64,000 nucleotides of DNA, from assembly GCF_001660625.3 (NCBI RefSeq), contig NC_030428.2:5179001-5243000 (forward strand), given 5' to 3'. Under the pieces are notes generated by a model. That model ran no database searches and was not told where the DNA came from. It saw only the letters and a program-made list of their open reading frames with translations. Positions 30,982 through 45,700 of this stretch are shown piece by piece; the first letter of the stretch is position 1, and the number at the start of each line of letters is the position of its first letter. The stretch is from Ictalurus punctatus (lineage: Eukaryota > Chordata > Actinopteri > Siluriformes > Ictaluridae). A program made the translations under genes and the position numbers.

Positions 30982-33900
30982 GTAAGATTTCTGCTTAGTT
31001 AAAGGTGCAGTAGGCGATTTTTAAATTATTATTATTTATTGTACAGATAACCTGGAAGATTAGTACAGCATGATTAAAAAAAAAAAAAAACAGTGGAGTG
31101 AGTCGACGAGAAAAGGTGCTTCTGTCCGGAATGCGTGTTTGTGTGTGTTTGTAGTGATGTGTCGTTCATTTTGAATGAATCTTTAATATGACTCAGGAAA
31201 ACGAGTCAGAATCTTCAATATGACTCGGGAACAACGAGTCACCTCAGAGAGTGTTTTTGACCGCGCATGCGCTGTACCATCCCCATAGGTTCTGTACAGG
31301 AAACAGAAATGATTAGTTCTGGTCTCGAGTCTTCAGGTTCGAGTCGTTCGTTCATCACGTGATCGCCCCATGGGTTGAATGCAGTGGGGCTGTGACGTGA
31401 TGAACGAACGACTCGAAGCGTGAACTGATCGTTTCTGTTTCCAGGGAACAGGTGTGACAAAAGAAAGATCGGATCGGGAGGTGAGGTGAACTAACAGACT
31501 GCATAGCCTGAAGACCTAATGCTAAACCTAAAGACCTATTAATGAATCACTTCTGTTTCTCATAATTCAGCCTTGGCTGCATTTGCCTATAGTTTCTTTT
31601 TTATTCCAAATGTGATCAACGTTTGCGTATTAGATGTGTTGGGGAATTTAACATGTAACATTTTAATTACATTCAGCTGAAATGAACGAAATGACTCGGA
31701 AAAAAAGATTCGTTCATTTTGCTGAACGAGATTCAGCGATCCGAGCTTCCCATCGCTATTTGGTTGCACTCTCTCTAGCTGCGTCCCAATTTGTCCTAAA
31801 TAGTGTCCGAGATTAGAATTTGCGTGTCCCAAATCGTAGTATGTTGAAACGAGTATCCCAAAGGTATCCCGACTGGTCCACTATTTCTGGTAGATTTTCA
31901 AAGTGTGGATCCGTGGACACTTTTCCAGCTGATATCGCCCACAACGTTCTGTGATGGAGGAGCGTTGTGACCGTTTGCTTCGCTGAATTTAACCTGCAAA
32001 CATGATGGACGAGCGTAACGAGACAGTGGAGCGTCTTCGGTATTCAAGTCTAAGAATTTAAGTACTGAATATAAATGAATAAATCAAGAGATTGGTCAAT
32101 TATATTATGACGTATGAATGACATGTAACAACGTTCTTTTCCGTTACACAGCGTGTTTGTATGTCCCAGTATATATGTCTTTTATTTATTTATTTATTTA
32201 TTTTGGCTACACACTCGTATGTCTGTAATTTTTCTTCACAGAAAGAGTACATGCTATTAGTAGATGCACCAAACGTCAGTCATTTTATAGACACTGTGCT
32301 CCACGGCCCACGAAAGATCCTGGGGGCAGAACTTTGGGAAAATGGGTGGGAATCATTCAAATCAAATCGTTGAACCTACCTAACCTTTTAGAGACCTAAT
32401 CTTGAAGCAAATCAAAAACATCACATTTTACCTACTGCAGCTGTAAGACAGCTACTAAAGCACATAACATGACATCTACCACCTTTCAGAGCTGTTTATG
32501 ATCAATAGTTTTACACAATTATGACATGTAACTGAGCAGTTAAAGGAAAGCTCCACCCTTACACACGCACACATTAAATATGTTTGCAGTGAATTATCGG
32601 TGACGTGTTTGGTGATCGTATGTTGGTGCTGTATTTGTATTATTTCCGTGAGTAGCTGGACGTTGCGAGCCGCTCCGATGTCAAAGGGGAACGTTGTTAT
32701 TGCTGGAACAAAAAACAAGTTCAGTGATCACAAGCATAAGTGATAACAGCCAGGTTATACTGTCAGCTCCTAAAGCAAAAGAACGGGAGTGTCTTGTTTT
32801 CATCATCATATAAATGAGAAATCTAACACAGGAATTGTTGAGACAGCAAACATTGGACTCAAAGTCCCAGAATGCAGTGAAGTTATATGATGCAGAAAGC
32901 CTCGGCTGAGCTAGTTAGTGATGAAGATCAGAAGTAGAATGGCATTGATTTAGCATGAAAGTCTGAGTTGGACAGACTAATGGACTAAAGTGCTGCCGCA
33001 TCGTTCTTTTTAGGTAGAGACTGCACCATTATCAGCAAGTAGGCAAACAGCATTGTGGGTAATGTAAGTGACTGTTAACTCAAGTGAAAATAGACCAACA
33101 TGTTGATGAAAGAGGTTTAAAATAAAAACCGTAATCTCAGAATTTCATTGCAAAATAAATATTGAACGTCACTGAGGAGTTCAAGTTCTTTCTGAAGATT
33201 TCATAAGCAATTTACCGGGATGGGCTCCAGATCCACATCGACCCCTGACTAACCCCCCAACCGGGATTAAGCGCTTATTGAAGATGGCTGAATGAATGTA
33301 CAGTTCGTTCAGGGTGGGGATTGTTGGGGGGTTTTTTGGCGGTAGCTCTAAAACATACCAGGGATTTGAGCTCGCAACCTTCCCTCCACCTAAATAGCAC
33401 CTTAACCCAGAGCCTCGCTTAACTTGCAGTCTCATGTTGGCGTTTCTCTGCTCTAACACGTCTCGCCTCATCGATGGCATTCAGATGGATCTGTCGATGC
33501 ACACGTTGATGAAACGTGAAGTGTTTCTATTCCAGCAGCAGCTTTTGGAAATGCCACTCTAACCCACTACCTGTTTACAATGCCAGCGTTTGCATAGGCG
33601 CAGGACAGTTTCTGAGTATCGGTAGTAAACGTTAGTTTGTGAAGTCCCGCTGTGTTCTTAATGCAAATTTAATAGGCCAGGCCAGCTTCATCATTACGCG
33701 TATATGTAGGCTGGAGGTGTAATGAAGCACTTTTACTATATCAGGTGCAGATCAGCATCTAGAGAGTGGCACGACCATACTGGAAGAATTACCAGAATAA
33801 GTTCAAACTGCATTAAGAGCAATAGACGTGATAATAAAAACAAGAGTGTGTAGGAGTCAGTAGCAGGACTGCAGCGTTCCAGTTAAAGTGCAGTGCAGAT

Positions 33901-34509
33901 ATTATTGATATGGAGTCGAATTCACACTGTAGAAAATACCACCAATGCAGTTTATAATAATGTAGAACCTGATATTCATCTTTGAATATCTCCTATTGAG
34001 TCATTCGCTAGGTCTGAAGCATGTCTGGTTTTAGTGGGGTTTTTGTTTGTTTGTTTTTAAGCAAATGATGTCATTAATATTCGCTCCTACTTTGTGATGT
34101 GCTTCATCATGTAGCATTGTGGAGCCATACCACTTTTCATATCCAAGATACGCTCATGGCGTGTAAGATCCCAAAGCCGTGTTTGATCTCCAGCATCGCT
34201 TCAGATCACTCGGCAGCCTGGGAAAACACTTCAAGATGTTTATCGTTTCATGCCGCGATTACACTGGAGGAATTTGTGTTGCGTTTACATTGTCGTACAC
34301 CCCTCTTACACCCTACGCCCCCCCCCTTCCTTTTTTCTTTTTTCTACCTGAAAGGAAGGCACTGTTCATTCATTTGCGTCTACATCAGCAGAATTATTTT
34401 GGGTGTGAAATGACATACAGTTCACCTCCAGTTTACTGCGGATGTACTGTAAAATTGTCTTGTCCATACTAATGCTTATGTAGCTCAGTGTTCCTTGTTC
34501 CCATCTACA

Positions 34510-34544
<35 letters not shown>

Positions 34545-35294
34545 TTATGTATATTTATTTATCAGCATTAATAAGGTGCATTTTTGTATTATTGGCATGT
34601 ACCAAGATGACATAATATTCACATTGAGACTGCTTTAGGTTAACAAGTCCACATTAAAGTGAGGTAGGATTTCATGGCTTTTATAGACACGTCATCTACG
34701 TGTTGTGTTATTACATGTAACATTCCTGTTTGTTTTTAAAGAATACCTGCTCTATTTTTACACGTGTGGGTGTTGCGTGACGTGTGAAGACACATGTATT
34801 GCAACAGTTCGTGGAATGAATTCTGCTTTGTAGTGCTAAAGATGTAGTCCGCACTAACAAGGGTCATTTTGGAAACTGTTTCTCAAAACTTTTCCTCTCT
34901 ACACTGAGAGGTGAAAATGATACGTGGGGGGTATGGACATGTGCACAGGGTGTCTGACCTTTAACCTTTTAGGCTGGTCTGCCATTTTTGTTTGTTTTGA
35001 CAACATGAACACACAACGCCCATTCTTGCAGGCCTCAGCATTGCTTGTGTATTAAAACAACACAAACTAATTTTGTTTAGTTAAAATGCTTAATGCCGAC
35101 AATTCTGCCATCTTGTTTCCAGGAAGCTACTCCGGAATACCTGAACTTGTTCCTTATTCACCATGCAGTGCAGCCATTTTGTAGTGGCAGACGTCTCGGT
35201 GGACAAAATTGTATTCCCTGAACAGTGTTCTGTATTCTAGTTATTGCACTGTAAATCCAGTGTACAACCGACATACACGACTTTTGCACTCAGT

Positions 35295-35333
<39 letters not shown>

Positions 35334-38300
35334 GAATGGATACCATACATAAATGTTATGTAGTATTTAATAAGGAAATAACAGTGTAAATTTGCTGTCC
35401 CCTCAAAATAACTCAACACACAGCCATTAATGTCTAAACTGCTGGCAACAAAAGTGAGTATACCCCTAAGTGAAAATGTCCAAATTGGGCCCAAAGTGTC
35501 AATATTTTGTGTGGCCACCATTATTTTCCAGCACTGCCTTAACCCTCTTGGGCATGGAGTTCACCAGAGTTTGTTGAAGAAAAAAGTTTCTGAAGGACAG
35601 TGGGCAGTTTAAATGCTCAGGACAAAAAGGGACTCATGACTAACTATCACTACATAAAAACAGTCGCTGGTCATCCAGGTAACAACACGCAGTGTTAAGA
35701 ATCAAGCGTGTGTAAACTTTTGAATGGGGTAACTTTTATAAATTCAGCTGTTATCTTGACTTGTGGACTATATGTAAACATCTCTAAAGTGAAATAGCTT
35801 ATTAAGGACAGTACTAAATAAAAAAACAAAGTTTTATTTTTATGATCTTTTATTTTGTTAACAGCATAATATTTAGCAGATTCTGCAAGGGGTATGAATA
35901 GGTGTGTGAGTGTGTATGTGATGTGCTCTGCGATGGACTGGCACCCTGTCCAGGGTGTACCCCGCCTTGTGCCCGATGCTTCCTGGGATAGGCTCCAGGT
36001 TTCCCCGCGACCCTGAAAAGGATCAGCGGTATATAAGATGGATGGATGGAGATTCTGCAAGGGGTATACAAACATTTGGGCGCAACTGTATATATTGATT
36101 GGACAAACAGTTGTGTTGAAAATTTTATTTAAACCGCAAGCATATAACGACACACCTGAACTAAACTAAACATTTTAAGCAACAGAGTGGAGCATTTTAG
36201 ATATAAACGTAGTGATGTACAAGCACAAACTTGTCGTGCTTACGTGCTACACATGCTCCGCTTTGTAAAGTTTGCAGGTTATGATCTTCTTCACTGTATT
36301 TAAGATAAAATGCTCCCTTGCCTTGGAGGACTTGGGTCACACACTTTTTTTTTCTTTTCTTTTCGCTGTCACTTACGCCTCTGTCTGATGGTGATTTGAG
36401 GTCATGTTGGGCATAAAAGGTGAGTTTGACATGAAGAGTAAACTGAAAGTTAGCGGCGTCACATTGCGTGAGCTTGGCGACATGCACCATCGAGCTTATA
36501 CTTCCGGTTCATAAACAAAACTATAGTGGTATGTTTAAGACGATACCACCCTTCTAATATTCATAGACTAGACCAGGGGTTCCCAAACTTTTCCAGGGCA
36601 AGGCCTCCCAAATGGCATTAAAATTTGACCGAGGCCCCCCTTTGCAAGATATCTTTAAAAATACAGACTTCTGAATATATCCCCCTTTTTTAATTAGTAA
36701 TAGTTGCATCTTACATCTTACATAACATTACATTACATTAGGAATTGATTGTGTGTGTGTGGTTGTTTGAGCGTGAGAAAGAGAAAACATACATTTTATT
36801 TATTTTTCACACCAAATTGTTGAGGCCCCCCCGGGCGCCCCCTGGTGGCCCCCACTTTGAGAACCACTGGACTAGACGGTAGAGTACATGGAGCATAGTG
36901 TAAGTGTACAGTACGTGATTTGGGACACAAGTTGAGTATGTATTTGCCAGTGCGTGTTTTCGGAACAGAAGTAACGCGCAGACCAACTAATAATGATAAT
37001 GACATTGACCTCGATTTTCATAACCGATTTTTATTGATTGCATCGATTAGTTGTTGCAGCTCTAGTTTGAGTTGTTTATATAATGTTGAGTCATGGTGAT
37101 GTGTAAGCAGAGCACTCGGTACCAAGTTTTACCTGAATTCAGTGCGACGTCTCCCTCACTGCCGCCCTCTATACAGAACAGTCTATATCAGGAGCCTATA
37201 TATCATATGTCTGTATATCAGAATGTCCAGTTACATCAAATTCCTTGCTTATGAACGTCTGCATAAACCGCCAACATGACTGAATGGTGATATCAGTTAG
37301 CCTACCTGTTAATGCTTAACCGTGCCTGAAAAGTTTATGGCTATAATTTTACGGGCAATCTGAAGTGATTGTTTTGCATTGGTGTGTCACGTTATCACTT
37401 TTGACCAGATAGATGAAGAGCTGCTTTCAGCATGAAGCAGAGATTTAAACACACAATTCTCTGTATGTTATACTGGAAAATATCATCACTTCACTAATGA
37501 GACCAGAGAGCGAAAAATATATATATTTAATAATAATGACTTGCAATTGCACGAAATTGTTTTGCGCAGCCTTTTCACGGTGATGTTTGTTAGTAAATGA
37601 GACCGTTTAGCTGTACTCACGTTCGATGCACGTGAAATGAAGAGGGTTTTGGCTGAATGCATGTGGTGATGACGTCACATGACGTTTCTTGGCCCAAATC
37701 TGTGGTAATTTCGAACAATTGCATTCTCCTCCGAATATCGCGGCGTTTGCTTGGCTTTGCTTTGCTTGACCTGGAGCGACCGATTTTTATATTTTTGGCT
37801 GTATTAGAGTATCTGCTCCTGAAGCTGTACTGGTTCATGTTTTTAAAAATCTGGAGTTCCTGGTCTATGGGCAGGTTTCTTCATACGCTGATCTACTCTG
37901 GTGCAATATCCTGTTTAGTGCTCTACTCAGTTCCATTGAAACACTCTACTGCGTCCACACCCAGACCTCAGTCCACCAGTCGACGACCCGTGGTCTCTAT
38001 AGTAAGTAGTAAACAAGTGAGTGAGGGACGACTCGAGTTTTCCGCCGTCCACACTAACATTTTACAGCTTGGTCAGAAATGAGATCAGTTTCATTGGTGC
38101 GTGGATTCAAAAAAAGATGGCTGATTTTCTTGTGGACGGAAACTCAAAACAGATAAAGGACACATTGGCATATTTACCTGTGCGGACTAGGCCAAAATCT
38201 ACCACATGATTTGTACACGTAAAGGATTTAAAAGCTTGATTGCAGGGTCGGAATGCAGTTGAACAAAGAATGGAGGTGATCCTTTCATGGAGCAGTTTGT

Positions 38301-38581
38301 AATTATGGGGTCTCCTTCAGGTGTTATTGATAGCAGTGCCATAATAACATAAACACACATCTCTGTATGAGCACTGTTGAGCAGTTTCTGAATACACAGC
38401 ACGTATCTTGGATACACTAGGGTACATAGCCAGTTAATGAAGATTTAGTGCTGGTTATTAGATGATAGTACGTCTATAGAATTAACATGTATACCTTCTG
38501 CAGTGCATCCAGGCGTGATACACCCTCATGGAAGTTGTGATGCACAAACCACTAACAGTGGGTTATCTTTAATTACAACAT

Positions 38582-38633
<52 letters not shown>

Positions 38634-41111
38634 CACTGTTACAAGATAAGATAAACAATTGTGAAAGGCTTGTCATGAGACTATATAAGATGATGGTGAT
38701 ATGCCCTTGCTTCATAATGCTTACTTCCTTCTCTTTTTTGTGAAGTGAAGTGTGGAGAACTGGTATGGTGCATTCAGAACAATGATCTGTGCATGGTTTG
38801 GCAGCACAGTGGTGAAATGAGCAGGTTTATACGCTTTATAGCAAGAGACTCCTGAGATCAGTTCAGAGACCTGCAAGCGTTCATCCGGCCTGTTCTGCTT
38901 TTGAAGGCGTCTCAGTGCTTGGCGATTTTATTGGTTTCATCTCAATAAACCAGGCTGAATTATGTTGAAGGTTTTTAATCAACGGATATAATCTTCTAAA
39001 GCCGGTTTTAGACTGAGATTTCAGCCGACTGTTTGAGATGACCAGTAAAATCTAATTCTCTAACGAACATTGCGATAAAATGTTCCCTATCAGATTGTAT
39101 GACCAAGATCCACGATTAAAGAAAATGACAGTTTTGCTTATGTCATCACCAAACAATTTTTCCGTTTTTCCTTCTTCTGGGTCGTTCGTGCATGTGCCAG
39201 AGTTTCTCATTAGCACAGTATCTCAAGAGCAATGGTTGAATGTTTGTAGGATTTTATATTGAACTATGACTGTAAACAGCAGATGCATTGATTAGATTTT
39301 GGAATTGAACCAAACCGGATCAAGGTCGCAGCAAGGGCAAATGTATGAAATGGTCTTCCTGCAATAGCATTCCTCCTGTTTGAAATTAATTTTTATTTTT
39401 ATAAACACGGTCAGTAAGTGTGCATTATTTTCGTATAACGGTACAGGTAGTTCCGGCCGTAACGTGACTGATTTTACATGAAGGTTAATGTTAATGCACT
39501 CATTCTCATATGTTACTGTTTCTACAGTCCCCTACGAAAGTATTGGAAGAGCAAGGGCAATTCTGTTGTTTTTGCTATATGATGAAGACAATTGGGTTTG
39601 AGATCAAAAGATGCATATGAGATGATGGGTCAGGGTTTCAGTTTTCATTTCCTGATCTTTACATTTAGAAGTGTTAAACAATTTCGAATATTGGACATTT
39701 GGTGGCATTTTCAGGTGAGCAAAATTATAAGAACATAGTCTTGCAGAAAATTCAAGTAACGAACACTTAATATTTGGTTGCGTATCCCTTATTTGCAAGA
39801 ACTGCATCAAGCCTGAGACCCACTGACATCACCAAATTGTTGGTTTATTCATGTATGATGCTTTTCCTGGCTTTTCCTGCAGCTTGGCCTTTCCATCACT
39901 TTGCTAGAGGTTAATCTTGGTTCTAGACCTTTTGTCGCTCATCTCTGTATTTCTTTGCGAATTCCAGTGTAGCTTTCTGACTCTTTCTGCTTATGAGTGG
40001 TTTTCATCTTGTGGTATAGTCTCGATATTTCTGCTCTTGAAGTTTTTTCAAGCGGTGGATTGTGATAACTGTTGTTTTGGGGGTTTTCTTCACATCTCTC
40101 ACAATGTTTCTGTCATCAACTGCTGTTGTTTTCCTTGGCTGATCTATTCCGTGTCTGGTTATCAGTGACCAGTGGTTTCTTTTTCCCCAGGACATTCCAA
40201 ATTGTTGTATTGGTTATGCCCAGTGCTTGTGCAAGGGTTCTGATCGACTTTTGCCTCTTTTCTCAGCTTCAAAACGGCTTGTTTTTCTCCTGGTTGTCAT
40301 GTAGGTTCATCCTTTTTAGCAACGAATACAGTCTTCACAGGTGAACTAAGAGTAGGCATTCAGAGCTCTTAATTGTTTAAACAGTCCATTTAACAGGGCA
40401 TGCTTGGGCAACAAGAAACACTATTGTCATGTGTTCCAATATTTTTCATCACTTGAAAATATGGTTGCTATAAAACCTCACCACGTTCCAAGTTGTTTAA
40501 CACGTCTAGACTAGATGTAAATATCAGGAAACGAGCGCTGAAATTCCGATCGATTGTCTCCTATTCATCTTTTGATCTCGAACTCAAATGTCTTCAACGT
40601 ATAGAGAAAAAAGAGTTGGCCTTGCTGTTCCACTACTTTTGGAGGGGTCTGTATAGTAACAGCTCATGCACAGGGACTTGTTGTAAGCACTTTGTAACCG
40701 TTCGCGCTCAGGAAAGTCTTCGGGAAAGAGGAGATTACAGTTTCCGGTTTCTCAGTAAATCAACAGGCTGCGGTTTCGATAGCTCGAGAGACTGGCGAAG
40801 GAATGACACAGCTATAATGTAGGCGAGAACAGGAACTAACTTCTCCTGGATGCTCCACAACCTTAAATGTAACTATAAGCCTTAAAATGCGTGATGTTTT
40901 GTACGTTAATAAAATAAAATATTGTAATCTTTGTCAAATCTCTGTGGTTTAAGTGGAATAACACTCTCCAGACCGTGCTGATAGATGAAAATAATGGACT
41001 CCAATTGTGTATCTTTATAACAATGTGGTCTGTCATGTGTATTTTTAATTTACATAGAATATTAATACCCAATTAATAGCCAAGAAACTACTAAAAGTGG
41101 CCCAGGAGCAG

Positions 41112-41148
<37 letters not shown>

Positions 41149-42663
41149 CTAATATATTACTCTTCTTAAAAACTACCAGGATCTATGAATATACAAGCAA
41201 TTGTGTTAATGCTCTCTCTTGCCATCTCACTGTAATCTCTGATATAGTGTTGATTCCAGGAGCTGAGCTGAGCACATTATGTTTCAGGAGAAGTCCTTTT
41301 TAATATTGAACCTTGTCTGTTAAATTCGAACTAAAACACTGCTCTTGACCATGTCACACGTCGAGGACACTTTGGAGTTCTTTGCCCTCCCTTGTTTAAC
41401 CAGCCCACTGCACTGATATTTGTATGTTACTGTGGTTATTTGTCTGCTTTTTCTTCCTCTCTCGTGATTAATGAGTCATTCCATATTGAGCAACTGGAGT
41501 AAGGTTAATACTATATTGTTAGGACCTGCATTGAGTTTCCTTGTGGAGGTCTTGTTGGTTTTGGCACTTCGTGCTAACGACGTCTTTTTACCTCCTGTCA
41601 GGCAGTAGTGCGAAACGAGGCAGCAGGGCAAATCCTGATTACGTGGCTGCACCTAAGCCATGCACACTATAAATAATTTGTTTGGATGAAAGGTGACCTT
41701 TTTAAAACCGTTTCTTACAGTCGGTTGTTCCTCCTTTGGCCACCGAACATAACAGCATGTTTTCAGAAACTCTCTGTCCGTGCACACACACTGGGGTGTG
41801 TTCTTTATATTTTATTCCTTGACATCGATGCAGCTTGTGCAGTCTTGATGGTCTGTTATCAGCTGCCCTGCCTGTTGTTTTTGTTAACGAGAAGCAGGTG
41901 AAATATGGTGGAGGCTAGTGGTGGGTGTTGAACTGATAGATGTTTTCAGATACTTTTTCCACAGTGCTTGAGCAAATATCATGTATTTGCCACAGCAAAA
42001 CAGCAACATAGTGTGGGCCCCATGAGCAGAAAGCAGTTATAGTCTTTGTGTGCGTAACATGCCAGTCGGAAACTGTGGTTTCAGTGCATCTGCTCACGCA
42101 ACGTCATTTTACACACACACAACCAGACACCAGTGCAGATTTCTGAAGTGCAAATTGGGCAACATGTTATATCCGTTTGAAACTGGCTTGGTGTTCACTC
42201 GAGGACAGCTGGGGATGGGGGTGTAGATTTGGTGGAACATGACATGGTATTATTGGTCATTTATTTTCCCCCTGCCTGCTTATTCCTAGTGATGCACTCA
42301 CATACTGAATTGTTTAGACGTGGAGGAACATTTATTTACACATTGCTTCAAGCACTATATGACCAGCGATATGAAGTTTTAATTCTCTTTGCAAAACTCT
42401 TCTGTAACATTTACATCCAGACAATCTTATTTTATTTTTTTATAGCTCTAATTCCCATAATGCTCTGCTGTGTGGCGCTGTTCAGCTACATTCACACATT
42501 CAGCCCTTTTATCGCTGCAAGTCACCAGTCGCTGTAGTATAAAGTCACCAGTAGGCATGCCATAACATTTACCACTGGGTGGTGCAACTAGCATTCCACT
42601 TTTGACAACAAATCAGTTTTCTAAAATGAAACAGTGTAGCGAGAGTGTTTTGTATATAAAATT

Positions 42664-42749
<86 letters not shown>

Positions 42750-45700
42750 CGTGATATCCTGCGAGATGACGGAGGAGCAGTGTGTGCGCTTCACCATTGC
42801 GGCCATCTATCTGCAGTGAAAGTGCACGATTCTGACTGTCTGGATCCAACGAAACAATTCAGACTCGCAGGCAGCAGGGCGGATCATGTCTCGCGTGCGC
42901 TCTCCCGTCTTCACTCCCGTTGGTAGTCGCTTCACCAAGTCGCTCCAAATCTGCATAAAGTTCAACTTTTTTCAAACTTTGTCACGTCTCTGGACACGCC
43001 CACATCTAGTCACCAACGCTCACTGTCGCTCATGTCGCCGGAAGTCGCGAGCTCACCCCAGTCACTTTGTTACTGTCCAAAGTTTTGGGAATATCTTTTC
43101 AGCCATTCCTGGTAGATGCCTTTTTTTTTTCCCCATGGTATTTTTCTAATAAAGTAACCAGAATCCACATGCTGCTTGAACTGTTGTGCTGTAATCTTGG
43201 ATTATTTTCAGCCAGAGTACAAGTTTAAAATGCTTTTAAAATGCTCAAGAAAACAATTACCGAGAACGGAGACCGGAACAGTGTGTGTTTATATGTCTAG
43301 GACATCCATGGTCACCTGGGTCACATTCCACTTTCTCTCCGAGGCGTTTTATTTAACAATTGGAGCAGCACTATGATTTTTTATTTTTTTTCCTTTACTT
43401 TAGGAAAGTGTCTTTCTCCAACTGCTCTCAGCTTCCTCTAGTTCATAAAAGCAAATCCCGCTCTGTGGGTAAGCAGATCATATGTCTCATAAGCGAAGAT
43501 AAGTGTTTTTGTCTAGGTGACAGATTTTCTGCGATTATGTTATCTTACTCACCATTGTGGTGGAGTTAGGATGTGTTCTGCTCCCATTGTCGATTCAAAA
43601 CAGGGGTTTTCTTGTGGTTGGCTGTGAATGTCGGCCATATTACGTGTACGCGTTATTGTGAGCATAATGGCTTTTGCAGGCGGTGTTTACCCTAAATGCA
43701 CAGTTAAAGTGGGTGCGTCCATAACGTGCTCAAATAAACAACTGGAGTTCATGACATTTAATAATGCATGTGTCTTTATGTGCCATGGACTGATCAGATG
43801 GAAATCTAGTGCTTCTTTTCAGTCTACACTTCCTGTTGTATTGCGAATACAACACAACTAAATGAGAGATTTGACACCTTGGATCCTTTGTGCCCGAGTA
43901 ATCATTTTGTAGTTGAGTAGGCTCGACATGGCAGAGAAATCTTGGTTCTTTTCCCTCAGCGTTGGTATCTTAAGTTGTAACTTGATCTCCACTCTCTTCA
44001 CCCTGTTTGCAATTCATCTCACAGTGTAAGCTTAATATTAGTGTACACTAAGCACTGCAACTGGAAAAACGCTATCTTTTAAAATGTCAAGTGCGTTTTT
44101 GTGTATTCAGTCTGCTGAATCGAACGTTTCTAATCTTATGGGGAGTGTTATGATTTTATACGTAATTTTATACGTAAAGGAAAAGTAATTGCGGAACTGA
44201 TCAAGGCTCATATGCTGCTTCTGTTAAGCTTTGTGAAGTGGTGATTTATATAAGTTGTAATAACATCATTTCCCACCTCGGGCACAGGGAAACTGGGAAA
44301 GTGTGTATTTTGTTGGCTCTGTCAGAGCACGTAAAGCTCATAAAAAGCTACTTTAACCGCACTTTTACAGTTACAGGCCCGAGTGATTATTGCTTCTGTT
44401 CTACTGTAGTGAACTTTTCATAGACAATGGTAGCTATGCAACAAGCTAGCCGGCTGATGTTAGTGATCACTGTAGTGTCGATTTACCTTTTCAAAACCGT
44501 GATTAGTATAGATTTAACCACGTACTGTGTCTGTATATTAACTGATCTAAAGCCAATACTGCTGGAACCTAATGTAAACATACAGAAGGGGGACTTTACG
44601 CTGTTCGCAGTGTGAGCGGCCATGTTGGTCTGACGTCACTCCTGGTGGTTGAGAAGACTATGCCAGAAACAGCGCTCATGATACCCAGGCAGATTATCAA
44701 CACATTGACATGCTTGTTAAATCAACATCTCTTTCCAGAAAACTTCACCCAATCAATACAAAAAATACATCTGTTAACAGTGTTCGATTACAGTACCTGT
44801 GAACGTGCTGCTGCTGTAAATGAATCAAGACCATTTAATAAATCTGGTTGGAGTATTCATCATCGCTGGGGTTGACATAGCCATATTACTGTATAGTGAA
44901 GAAAGGTAACTTTTATACTGATCACAGCTGTTAATGAGTAATGTGTAACTTTTTAAACAATTATACTCACCGTTTAGTGTCTTTCTTCCCCTCCTTTCTT
45001 TTGCTCTACATGGCATAACACATTTCCACTTGCTTGGATGGTCGTAGTTTCCTTAATAGAAAAACAAGAGATATCTCTGAAAGGTGTTAGTGAAAACCCT
45101 TCCAGATTTGTCCTTCAATAGAGAGTACGATGTGTAGAGGGCTGTAGAATTGGACCGTTAGAATTGGACCGAGAAAAATCTGCTGTGTGCAATTAAGGAG
45201 AAAAAAAAAGAAAAAGGATTTAACCATACAAAGAATAGAGCGCTGCATGGATGACACATTTTTGTAAGCCAACCGGGAAGATTTTTCCATTGTCTTTTGG
45301 ATTACTGCAGAAAATAAGCTCTGTGACCAACAAAAGATTGATTCTTACATGTGTTGTTCATCGAGATAATCTTCACAAACGAACACTGATTTTATGCATT
45401 TTGAAGCCTGAATACAATCCCCAGGAAAAAAAAAAAAGCTAAAGTTTATAAATGAACGACACCGCAGTCGCATGATTTCAAGGTTCACTGCCACGAAGCT
45501 TCCGACAACTCTTTCAACCTTAATTTAAAAAGTAGAGGAGTTTTCCTGTTCAGCGTGGTGCTGTTTAATGTTCTTGACAACCTCTGTAGTCCCATTTAGC
45601 CACTTGTTAGCAACCGCCTTTGTTAACCGCGTACCTTATTTCACGCATTTAACCAAAACCCCATTCAAAAAACCCATTGACTTCGACCCATTGCCTGCTA

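Noticed and set aside
37657..38082. 141-codon plus-strand ORF in ubtd1 intron 1
   Set aside because: Starts inside an interspersed repeat and resembles no family; no splice context.
42613..42926. His-Thr and Cys-Val repeat ORFs
   Set aside because: Translations of the (GT)38 microsatellite.
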